Assembly (NCBI RefSeq): GCF_020329435.1
Contig: NZ_JAGKJK010000010.1
Span: 248,001-312,000, forward strand
Length of the DNA: 64,000 bases
Source: Bradyrhizobium hereditatis
GTDB taxonomy: Bacteria > Pseudomonadota > Alphaproteobacteria > Rhizobiales > Xanthobacteraceae
Reading direction: 5' to 3'
Made by a program: the position numbers and the translations under genes. Shown in pieces: positions 8,668 to 16,867 of this stretch (position 1 is the first letter of the stretch; the number at the start of each line of letters is the position of its first letter). Under the pieces are notes generated by a model. The model made no database searches. It was not told where the DNA came from and saw only the letters and a program-made list of their open reading frames with translations.

Positions 8668-8880
8668 ATGCGTACCCTCGGTGTTTCCGCGATCGTTATG
8701 GCTGCAGCCCTTGCCACACTTTCGATCATTTTCGTCGGACTGGCCCACGACAATGGCTGGTCAGGCGGCCCCGCCTGCTCGATGGCTGAGAGCCTTTGCC
8801 GTCGTCCATCGCTCATGGCAATCCCGATATTGGCGACGATGGCCTGGGGCCTGATGTTGATGACGGACAAGGGCCAGTAA
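8668..8880 (+). CDS. small membrane protein (70 aa), unknown
   Basis: Two hydrophobic stretches (LGVSAIVMAAALATLSIIFVGLA, about residues 3-25, given here only by its ends LGVSAIV and IIFVGLA; and LMAIPILATMAWGLMLM) flank a short loop with two Cys (PACSMAESLCRR) that would be periplasmic if the N-terminus is inside. A GTG three codons earlier (8659) is an alternative start. No family is recognised and there is no strong ribosome-binding site. Confidence 0.45.
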   Translation: MRTLGVSAIVMAAALATLSIIFVGLAHDNGWSGGPACSMAESLCRRPSLMAIPILATMAWGLMLMTDKGQ

Positions 8881-8991
8881 CGACACCTCTCGCAGCGCGA
8901 TCCGCCAGTTTTTAGCGGCGCCTGCCAAGTCATCCCAAAACTGACGCTGCCGCGCCGTCCGCTTAAGAGGCGGCGCCGGACCGCAATCAGG

Positions 8992-9774
8992 CTATTTGCC
9001 CGGCCATGCCGGCTTGCGCTTTTCGCCAAAGGCCTTGAGGCCTTCCTTGGCGTCTTCCGTCATGGCCAACAACGCGATCTGGCTCTCGGTATAGGCGATA
9101 CTCTCATCGAAAGACATTGAGGCGATCGCTCGCATCGCATATTTGCCCCGACGGATCGCCGTCGGAGACTTGTCGACGATACGGCTAACCAGCCAGTCGA
9201 CCTTGGCGTCGAGCTCGGCCGCCGGCACTACGTAATTCAGAAGGCCCGCTTCCTTGGCGGTGTTTGCATCGAAGGGCTCGCCGGTAAGCGACCATTCGCT
9301 GACGAGCCGCTTTGGCGCGATCGATTGCAGCAGACTCAATACCTGCATCGGGAAAACGCCGACCTTCACTTCCGGCAAGCCAAAGATGACGTGATCGGCG
9401 GCAACCGCCATGTCGGTCATGCACAATAGGCCCATGCCGCCGGCCATGCAGACGCCCCCCACCCGGGCGATCGCGGGCTTGGTGGCGTTTTGCGACAGCC
9501 GCAACAGGTCCGCGTAATCGACGTTCGGCCTGGAAAAATCCATCGCAAAGGCAGCGCCGCTGTTTTGCAGGTCCGCGCCCGCGCAAAACGCTTTGTCGCC
9601 GGCACCCGTCAACACGATAACGCGGACATCGGTGTCGTCATGCGCTTCGCGATAGCCGCGGGCGATCCCGGCGACGACGTCGGCGTTGATCGCATTACGC
9701 TTGTCAGGCCGGTTGATGGTGATCCAGAACGCCTGCCCGCGCTTCTCGCGTATCACGCTTGTCATGTCGTTCAT
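8992..9774 (-). CDS. enoyl-CoA hydratase/isomerase family protein
   Basis: 260 residues. Motifs: FCAGADLQNS (about residue 62), the oxyanion-hole GGVCMAGGMGL (about 106), and GLPEVKVGVFP (about 135), where the Glu of the hydratase acid/base pair is kept. It is therefore a better hydratase candidate than the paralog at 495-1292. It is last in the minus-strand run that begins with the solute-binding gene at 15226, and follows the molybdopterin oxidoreductase by about 70 bp. It probably takes part in degradation of an acyl-CoA made by this operon. Confidence 0.88.
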   Translation of the reverse strand: MNDMTSVIREKRGQAFWITINRPDKRNAINADVVAGIARGYREAHDDTDVRVIVLTGAGDKAFCAGADLQNSGAAFAMDFSRPNVDYADLLRLSQNATKPAIARVGGVCMAGGMGLLCMTDMAVAADHVIFGLPEVKVGVFPMQVLSLLQSIAPKRLVSEWSLTGEPFDANTAKEAGLLNYVVPAAELDAKVDWLVSRIVDKSPTAIRRGKYAMRAIASMSFDESIAYTESQIALLAMTEDAKEGLKAFGEKRKPAWPGK

Positions 9775-9843
9775 TGTTCCGCTCGCCTGTTTGCCCTGGA
9801 TTGGAAACTTTTGCGGCAGGACGGCGGTGGCTGCAAGCGGGAA

Positions 9844-11940
9844 TTAGGCTGCGGGCGCGGCCTTCTTCACCCAGACCTTGTTGTCATGGAACGCAGCGCC
9901 ACCGACTGGAGCCACTGTTTCGGCTCCGGTCAGCATGTTGATGCCACGGCCGCCGATATGCGCCTTGTTCGGATGGATCGACTCGGCAATCAGCACGCCA
10001 CGTCGAACGCCATCGAACAATTTCGCAGTCAGCGTGGTTTCACCCCGCGCGTTGCCCAGTGTCACGGCCTCGCCGTCGGAGATCGCAAGGCTTGCGGCAT
10101 CTTCCGGATGGATCATCACCGTCGGTGCGCCCTCGCGAGCCTGCGACCCCGGCGTCTCGTTGAAGCTGGTGTTGAGATAGCTGCGTGACGGTGAAGTGGC
10201 GAGGCGGAACGGATGTTGCTCGTCAGCCTCCTCGATGATGGTCTAATGATCGGGCAGCGACGGCATTTCTGACCACGGGCCTAGACCTGGCCTGCCGAAC
10301 GGCGGATTTGCCCAGTCAGCCTTGAAGTGGAATTTCTTGTCGGCATGCGCAAAGCCGTCGAGATAATGCGAGGTGCGGAAGTCCGGCTGAATATCGCGCC
10401 ACAGATCCGCTTCCAGCGTTTCGATGTCGCCGTGACCGCTCTTCTTCAACGTAGCGTCGATCAGCTCGCGCGGCGTCATCTCAAATGCGGGATGCACGGC
10501 GTTGAGGCGGCGGCCGAGGCCTTGCAGCACCTCATGGTTGGAACGGCACTCGCCGGGCGGATCGATCAGCTTCGCGCCCACCGAAATGTGCTGATGGCCG
10601 CCGCCGTAATAGAGATCGTCATGTTCCATGAACATCGTGGCGGGAAGCACGATGTCGGCCATGGCGGCCGTCTCAGTCATGAACTGCTCATGCACCGCGA
10701 CGAACAAATCCTCGCGCGCAAAGCCCTGACGCACCAGCGCCTGCTCGGGCGCGACCGTCATCGGATTGGTATTCTGGATCAGCATCGCCTTGATGGGACC
10801 ACCACCCTTCAGGGCCTCAGCATCCCCGGTCAGGATCCGGCCGATCTTGGACTGGTCGAGCCAGCGTGTCGTGTCATCGATCGCGTCGTGGCCCTCGATG
10901 ATGGATTCGTCGAACTGCCAGATTGAGGCATTGTTGAAAAAGGCGCCGCCGCCCTCATATTGCCAGGCCCCCGTCACCGCCGGAATGCACAGCGCTGCGT
11001 GCATCTGCGTCGCGCCGTTGCGGCTGCGGGTGAAGCCGTAGCCGAGGCGGAAGAACGTTCGCTTGGTCTGGCCAACGGCGCGCGCGAACGCCTCGATCTC
11101 CTCGACCGGCACGCCGGAAATCCTTGAGGCCCATTCCGGCGTGCGCGTCGCCAGATGTGCCTCGAGTTCGTCAGGACAGTCCGTATAGCGGTCCATATAG
11201 GCGCGGTCCGCATAACCTTCCCGGAACAGCACGTGCATAACGCCGCAGGCAAATGCGCCGTCGGTGCCTGGCCGAAGCAGGATCTTGATATCGGCCTGCT
11301 TCATGGTCTCGTTGTTGTAGATGTCGATCGCCGCGATCTTGGCGCCACGTTCTTTCCGGGCGCGCGAGGCGTGCGTCATCACGTTGACCTGGGTGTTCAC
11401 CGGATTGGTGCCCCAGATCACGACGAGATCGGACACGCCCATCTCGCGCGGATCGACCCCGGCGATCTTGCCGGTGCCGATAGAAAAGCCAACGCGCGCA
11501 ACGTTGGCGCAGATGGTCGAATAGAAGCGCGAATACTTCTTCACATGCGACAGGCGGTTGATGCCGTCGCGCATGACCAGCCCCATCGTGCCGGCGTAAT
11601 AATAAGGCCAGACCGATTCAGCGCCGAATTCGCGCTCGGCCTGATCGAACCGCACGGCAATTTCATCGAGCGCTTCGTCCCAGGAAATCCGCGCGAATTG
11701 ACCGGAGCCTTTCGGTCCGATGCGGCGCATCGGATAGAGCAACCGATCGGGATGATGAATGCGCTCGGCGTAACGCGCCACCTTGGCGCAAACGACGCCC
11801 GCGGTATAGGTCTGCACCTTGGAGCCGCGGACCCGGCCGATCGAACGCCCCTCGATCACCTCGATATCGAGCGCGCAGGCCGACGGACAATCGTGCGGAC
11901 AGGTGGAATGGCGGATATCGATCTTGGTATGCTGGTTCAT
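9844..11940 (-). pseudogene. molybdopterin oxidoreductase (DMSO reductase family) interrupted by in-frame TAG
   Basis: From ATG 11940 the frame codes 565 residues, meets TAG at 10243-10245, then continues in the same frame for 132 codons to TAA 9844-9846. The full product would be 698 residues, a normal length. The N-terminus has the 4Fe-4S motif CPHDCPSAC plus a later Cys (VVCAKVARY). The Mo-pterin region follows (WGTNPVNTQ, QNTNPMTVAPEQ). The part after the TAG is the expected molydopterin-dinucleotide-binding C-terminal domain (HPFRLATSPSRSYLNTSF, MIHPEDAASL), so the break is a single nonsense change. The replaced residue may be Trp or Gln. Without readthrough the enzyme lacks its cofactor-binding cap and should be inactive. 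Confidence 0.85.
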
Positions 11941-12023
11941 GCGTTTTAGATAACATCAAAAACCGCGGTCGCCGAGGGGCTTTGTCCGGCAGTGCACCTG
12001 CAAAAACGGCCGCTAGCCATGCG

Positions 12024-12776
12024 TCAAGCGCCCAAATAGGCGCCGCCATTGGCGTGGATCGCCTGCCCATTGATATAGCGCGCGCCAGGCCCGCAAAGGA
12101 AACGTACGGCCGCGGCAACATCTTCCGGCAGGCCTCGATTGCCGGTGATCGTCTGATGCGTCAGATGATGCGCCGGCTCGGGCTTATCCTTCGGCCGTGA
12201 CGTGCCGATCAGGCCGGGCACAACGCAGTTCACGGTGATGCCGTCATCGGCAAGATCGTGCGCCAGCGCGCGGGTGAAGCCGATGATACCGGCCTTTGCC
12301 GTCACCACATGGGCTCGGTTCTTCGCGCCGGTATGGGCACTGAGACCGCCGATATTGACGATGGTCCCGGCGCCCGACTTTCGCAGCGCCGGCAGGCAGG
12401 CCTTCACACAGTGGAACGTTCCATCGAGGGTCACGTCTAGGATTTCGCGCCACGCCGCATAATCCATCTCGGCGAAGGGCTTTTCGCGCCGCAGCGCAGC
12501 GTTGTTGACGAGGATATCGATGCGGCCGAATTGCTTCATGGCAGCATCGACCATCGCCTGCACCGCTGCGGCGTTGGCAACATCGCCGATTTGAACGAGC
12601 GCTTTGCCGCCCGCTGCCTCGATCTCGCAGGCGACAGCTTCCGCCTCCGTGCGGTTGCTGCGCGCGCTCACCACGACGGACGCCCCGCCTTCCGCAAGCG
12701 TCAGCGCGATCGCGCGGCCGATATTGCGGCCTGCGCCGGTGACGACGGCTACCTTGCCGGAGAGTTCCTTGGTCAT
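12024..12776 (-). CDS. SDR-family oxidoreductase lacking the usual catalytic Tyr
   Basis: 250 residues, a classical SDR length. The NAD(P)-binding TGAGRNIG (residues 12-19) and the NNA motif (LVNNAALRR) are present. Where the catalytic YxxxK is expected the sequence reads GGLSAHTGAKNRAHVVTAKAG: the Lys is kept but Val stands at the Tyr position, with a His beside it. The product may be an SDR-like protein with changed or lost redox chemistry. The C-terminus has the normal GLIGTSRP and NGQAIHANGG segments. The gene follows MmgE/PrpD by 6 bp and clearly belongs to its operon. Confidence 0.85.
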   Translation of the reverse strand: MTKELSGKVAVVTGAGRNIGRAIALTLAEGGASVVVSARSNRTEAEAVACEIEAAGGKALVQIGDVANAAAVQAMVDAAMKQFGRIDILVNNAALRREKPFAEMDYAAWREILDVTLDGTFHCVKACLPALRKSGAGTIVNIGGLSAHTGAKNRAHVVTAKAGIIGFTRALAHDLADDGITVNCVVPGLIGTSRPKDKPEPAHHLTHQTITGNRGLPEDVAAAVRFLCGPGARYINGQAIHANGGAYLGA

Positions 12777-12782
12777 AAGCTG

Positions 12783-14165
12783 CTAGCCGCGGAATGAGGA
12801 AAGATCGATGCGGCCATTATACAGCCGCGCCATCAGCTGCAGCGCCGCATCGCTTTGTGCAGCGCTCCAGCCGCCATACTCGGCGTTGAGCCTGAATTTG
12901 TCGATCACATCCTGCCGGGTCAGCGGCTCCCGCGCGCCGCCTCGCAGATGGGGCTGGCGCTCCTCGACAACGCTGCCGTCATTGAGGGTGGCGCGGACAT
13001 GGCCGGTGTAGTTGTTCGGATATGGATTGACCGGATCAATCACGAATTTCACCTTGGCAGCAAGCGCCAGCACGCGCTCATCACGGATTGCGCTTTCCGT
13101 GAATGCACCGAGCCCTACGCCGCCGTGCACGAATCCGGCGGCCAACAGATAAGGCGCGGCGAACTTGGCGGCATAGCCGTTGGCCGGACGCTGTTTATCG
13201 ACGAGCGGCTCCCAGAGCCGGTGCACGGTTCCCTCCGCCACCTCGCAGACGATCTCGACAACGTCCTCTGGCTTGATGCCGCGCGCGGCCAGGCGGCGCG
13301 CACAATCGATATAGGGCTGGGCCATCGTTCCACATGGATAGGGCTTGAACGCCAATGTATCCGTCACCCATCGCGTGCCGAAGTCGCCGGTCAGTGCGTC
13401 GTAGTCGCCCTGGGTAGTGCGAGCAAAGCCATGGAACAGGCCATGCGCGCCCTCAAGCACCGTACGTGGCCCCACGAATCCTGCCCGAGCCAGCAGCGCC
13501 GCGCGGATACCCGATTGCGCGGCCCAACCGGCATGCAGCCGCTTGGTCCAGGCGCCTTCGGCAAGATATTCGATGATGCCGCCTGCCATGCTACCGGCGA
13601 CACCGAGCGCATCAACGATCTGCCTGGCATTGAGGCCAAGCGCAGCGCTAACGCCGGCCGCCGCGCCCAGCGCGCCAAATATCGCTGTCGGATGGAAGCC
13701 TGCCTTGTGAACGGCCTTCGACACCACAAGGCTCAAGCGGCACAGCACTTCGGTGCCGACCGCGATCCCGATCAGCGCCATGCGGCCATCCGGATTGTGC
13801 CGCTCGCAAGCGGCGAGCACCGCCGGCACGATCACGGAGCCTGCATGAACCGGGCCGCCCTCGAACGTATCGTCGAAATCCTCGCCATGCGCAGCGGTGC
13901 CGTTGACGAAGGCAGCGCCGGCTGCGCTTAGGGTCCGCTTGTGCCCGATCGCCGTGCATCGGCCATCGTCGTCGCAGCCGGCCAGCGCGCTTCTGATATA
14001 GTCCTCGTTGCGCGCGGTGATGCACAGGCCGACCACGTCGATCAAAAGGTCCTCGCATTTGCGCACGGTGGCTTCCGGCAATGTACCGGGCGTGAGTGCG
14101 ACGATCTTTTCGGCCAGCGTTTCGGCGACCGAAATCCTGGGCAATCCGGAAGCCATGCCGGTCAA
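12783..14165 (-). CDS. MmgE/PrpD family protein (2-methylcitrate dehydratase-like)
   Basis: 460 residues, the family length. Recognised by the all-helical N-terminal pattern and motifs such as GTAAHGEDFDDTFEGGPVHAGS (core AHGEDFDDTF), CRLSLVVSKAVHKAGFHPT, and KPYPCGTMAQPYIDCA near residue 285. Family members dehydrate 2-methylcitrate or isomerise/decarboxylate aconitate-like acids; several paralogs have unknown substrates. The start ATG overlaps the stop of the upstream binding-protein gene (ATGA), indicating translational coupling. In context it acts on a di- or tricarboxylic compound imported by the operon. Confidence 0.87.
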   Translation of the reverse strand: MTGMASGLPRISVAETLAEKIVALTPGTLPEATVRKCEDLLIDVVGLCITARNEDYIRSALAGCDDDGRCTAIGHKRTLSAAGAAFVNGTAAHGEDFDDTFEGGPVHAGSVIVPAVLAACERHNPDGRMALIGIAVGTEVLCRLSLVVSKAVHKAGFHPTAIFGALGAAAGVSAALGLNARQIVDALGVAGSMAGGIIEYLAEGAWTKRLHAGWAAQSGIRAALLARAGFVGPRTVLEGAHGLFHGFARTTQGDYDALTGDFGTRWVTDTLAFKPYPCGTMAQPYIDCARRLAARGIKPEDVVEIVCEVAEGTVHRLWEPLVDKQRPANGYAAKFAAPYLLAAGFVHGGVGLGAFTESAIRDERVLALAAKVKFVIDPVNPYPNNYTGHVRATLNDGSVVEERQPHLRGGAREPLTRQDVIDKFRLNAEYGGWSAAQSDAALQLMARLYNGRIDLSSFRG

Positions 14166-15226
14166 ACGCGGAAGATTTTTGTGTAGCGCGCCTTGATGGC
14201 CTCGCTTTCCTTCTCAACCGCCGCCGCATCGTCCTTCATCGTCCTGATGTCCTTGAGCGGCGTGCGGCCGGCCTTTTCGACGGCTTGCGAATGCACCGAG
14301 CGAAGGCCGCCAACGTCAATGATGAGCTGCTGGGCTTCCCGGCTAAGACTGAACGACTGGAACAGCCTTGCCGCATTGGGATTGGGAGCATGTTTGAAAA
14401 TGCCGTTCGGCCCGATGATCAGCGGCGAGCCCTCCGTGGCGTAGACCGGCGCGACCGGGCGGCCCGCCTCCTTCATCTGAAAGATGTTGTATTCGTTGCC
14501 GTCGGCCATCACCGCGCGCTCGCCGAGATCGAGCTTCTTCGGCGGATCGGCCGACGACTGCACCTGCATGATGTTCTGTTTGGCGAGCTTTTCGAAGTAG
14601 CCCCAGCCGAGATCGCGCTGCATCTGATAAGTCGCGGTCATGATGGTGCCGCTGTAACCCGGATGCGCTTTGACGATCTTGCCCTTCCATTTCGGATCGA
14701 GCAGATCGGCAAAGCTCTTCGGCGCCTCCTCGGCCTTCACCAGATTGGTGTTGTAGGCGATGATGCTGAGCCAAACACGGAAACTCGCAAACTGACCATC
14801 CGGATCCTTGTGCTCCTCAGGATAATATTTCGCGACATCCTCCGTCACGTAAGGCGCCAGAATGCCGTCGCGCTTCCAGACGATGAAATGCGCCGCATCG
14901 GATGAATTCACCACGTCGACGGCATGAATGTTGCTGGAGTATTCCTGGCCGATGCGCTGGAACAAGCGCTCCGCGCCGGTGCGTTCGACCCGTACCGCAA
15001 TGCCCGGATATTTCGCCTCAAAGGCTTTTGCCAGCTTCTCCGCGACCGGTAGATCGGTCGAGGTGTAATAAATGACCTTGCCCTCCTTCTTCGCAGCCTC
15101 GATCAACGCGAGCGTCACTCCCTCCGGCGGCGGAGCAGCAGCAATCACGCGCGTTGAAAATGCTGCGCTTGCGAAAACAGCGCCGGCGCCCTGGAGCACA
15201 TTACGTCGCGAAATCGAGATCTTCAT
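14162..15226 (-). CDS. extracellular solute-binding protein of an ABC importer, Tat signal
   Basis: 354 residues from ATG 15226 (GGGAGCG upstream); a start 12 bp earlier is possible. The N-terminus is a twin-arginine signal (SRRNVLQGAGAVFASAAF), so the protein is exported folded. The body looks like the iron/thiamine/spermidine-type binding fold (VIYYTSTDLPVAEKLAKAFEAKYPG, core VIYYTSTDLPVAEKL; GYSGTIMTATYQM). No permease or ATPase gene lies beside it, so it is an orphan binding protein heading a catabolic operon with which it is translationally coupled. Confidence 0.85.
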   Translation of the reverse strand: MKISISRRNVLQGAGAVFASAAFSTRVIAAAPPPEGVTLALIEAAKKEGKVIYYTSTDLPVAEKLAKAFEAKYPGIAVRVERTGAERLFQRIGQEYSSNIHAVDVVNSSDAAHFIVWKRDGILAPYVTEDVAKYYPEEHKDPDGQFASFRVWLSIIAYNTNLVKAEEAPKSFADLLDPKWKGKIVKAHPGYSGTIMTATYQMQRDLGWGYFEKLAKQNIMQVQSSADPPKKLDLGERAVMADGNEYNIFQMKEAGRPVAPVYATEGSPLIIGPNGIFKHAPNPNAARLFQSFSLSREAQQLIIDVGGLRSVHSQAVEKAGRTPLKDIRTMKDDAAAVEKESEAIKARYTKIFRV

Positions 15227-15403
15227 AGGCGCTCCCAATATTCCTTTATCGAGCCTTCTTCGGGCTCGCTCCTGCGCGGTTTCCGAGACACCCGAGATTA
15301 TCTTTTATTCCAAGATCGCGCAGCCAGTCTTTCGTCGACAGCGCGTTCCCATTGCAGCTAGACTTGCGAGAAGAAATAAAACAAGCGTCAGGGGATGGGA
15401 GAA

Positions 15404-16369
15404 ATGACGGGCCCAAGGATTGTATTGGCTCTGGCTCTGCTCGCAACGTCGCTCACTGGCGCACACGCGCAGGACTATCCCTCGCGACCGGTGAAAATAG
15501 TCGTCCCGTTCGGCGCCGGAGGGCCAGCCGACGTTACGGCGCGCCAGATCGGCAACATCCTGCAGGAGAGTTTCGGTCAGGCCTTTGTGGTCGAGAACCG
15601 CACGGGAGCCGGCGGTGTGATCGGCACGCAGGAAGCCGTGAAGTCGCCGCCAGATGGTTACACGCTGCTGATGATGTCGAATACCCAGACCGCGAATGAA
15701 TCGCTGGTGCCGCAGCGCAAATATGAACTGATGCGCGATCTCGCGCCGATCGCGCCGGTGAACTATTCCGACCTCGTGATCGTGGTTCATCCTTCCGTGC
15801 AGGCCAAGACCCTGCAGGAATTCATTGCGCTGGCCAAATCGCAGCCGGGAAAATTGAACTACGCCTCTTCCGGCCAGGGCACGCCATACCACATGGCGGG
15901 CGAGCTGTTCAAAGCCATGGCCGGCGTCGATCTTGTGCATGTGCCGTACCGCAATAGCGGCGAGGCACGCAGCGGCGTGATCGGCGGCCAGGTTCAGATG
16001 ATGATCGATGCACTTCCGGCGATGGCTCCCAACATCGCCGAAAATCAGGTTCGCGCGCTGGCTACGACGGGCAAGATGCGTTCGACCGTGCTACCCAATG
16101 CGCCGACCGTGATCGAGGCCGGCGTTCCCGGTTATGAGGCCACCATCTGGCTCGGCCTGATGGCACCCGCGGGCACGCCGAAGCCGATCATCGACAAACT
16201 CAACGCGGCGGTGAACGACATTGTGAAGCGACCTGACATCACAAAACTATGGTCTCAGCAAGGTGTCGTCCCTATGTCAATGACGTCAGACGAATTCGAC
16301 AAATTCCTCCGCGGCGATATCGTGAAGTGGGCGGAAGTGGTCAAGAAGTTCGACAAGCCACCGCAATAA
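15404..16369 (+). CDS. Bug-family (TctC-type) tripartite tricarboxylate binding protein, orphan
   Basis: 321 residues from ATG 15404 (GGGAG upstream; ATG 15395 is an alternative but has no spacer). A Sec signal peptide ends at AHAQ. The family signature YPSRPVKIVVPFGAGGPADVTAR (core IVVPFGAGGPAD) follows directly, then VVENRTGAGG and the conserved VPYRNSGEARSGVIGGQVQ. Bug proteins bind carboxylates in the periplasm; most are encoded without the TctAB permease, as here. It is divergent from the binding-protein/PrpD operon and 27 bp before the Mo-hydroxylase, so its ligand is probably a substrate of one of them. Confidence 0.9.
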   Translation: MTGPRIVLALALLATSLTGAHAQDYPSRPVKIVVPFGAGGPADVTARQIGNILQESFGQAFVVENRTGAGGVIGTQEAVKSPPDGYTLLMMSNTQTANESLVPQRKYELMRDLAPIAPVNYSDLVIVVHPSVQAKTLQEFIALAKSQPGKLNYASSGQGTPYHMAGELFKAMAGVDLVHVPYRNSGEARSGVIGGQVQMMIDALPAMAPNIAENQVRALATTGKMRSTVLPNAPTVIEAGVPGYEATIWLGLMAPAGTPKPIIDKLNAAVNDIVKRPDITKLWSQQGVVPMSMTSDEFDKFLRGDIVKWAEVVKKFDKPPQ

Positions 16370-16396
16370 GAAGCCACCAGAGAAGGCCTGCCCTCG

Positions 16397-16867
16397 ATGC
16401 CAATCGTTCGATTTCGCCTCAACGGCGTCGAGCTGGAAATTGACGCCGATCCCGACCGCTCATTGCTAAGTATCTTGCGCGGGCAGCTTGGCTTGACGGG
16501 GCCGCATTTCGGCTGCGGCGCCGGCGAATGTGGCGCCTGCAATGTGATTGTCGGCGATCGCGCGGTCTCCGCCTGCGATATGCCGCTATGGTCGGTGGCC
16601 GATAAGGACGTCATGACCATCGAAGGGCTGGGAACGAGCGAGCGACCACATCCGCTGCAGCGCGCCTTTATCGCTGAACAGGCGCTGCAATGCGGCTATT
16701 GCGTCTCGGGTATCCTGATGAGCGCCGCGGCACTGCTGAAACGAAATCCCTCGCCGACAAGCCGCGAGGTGAAGGAAGCGCTCGACCGCAACCTCTGCCG
16801 CTGCGGTTCGCATAACCGCATGCTGCGGGCGGTGCTGCGCGCGGCGGAAGAAATGGCGGCAGGATGA
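16397..16867 (+). CDS. (2Fe-2S) subunit of xanthine-dehydrogenase-family molybdenum hydroxylase
   Basis: 156 residues. The plant-type ferredoxin cluster motif CGAGECGACNV (about residue 39) and the second 2Fe-2S helical domain (CGYCVSGIL and LCRCGSHNR) are complete, so both clusters can form. The small subunit passes electrons from the Mo site. There is no separate FAD subunit, as in isoquinoline 1-oxidoreductase and nicotinate-dehydrogenase-like two-subunit enzymes. Its stop overlaps the ATG of the large subunit (ATGA). Confidence 0.92.
   Translation: MPIVRFRLNGVELEIDADPDRSLLSILRGQLGLTGPHFGCGAGECGACNVIVGDRAVSACDMPLWSVADKDVMTIEGLGTSERPHPLQRAFIAEQALQCGYCVSGILMSAAALLKRNPSPTSREVKEALDRNLCRCGSHNRMLRAVLRAAEEMAAG

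Noticed and set aside
12855..13931. 358-codon plus-strand frame
   Set aside because: Antisense to the MmgE/PrpD gene and without family motifs.
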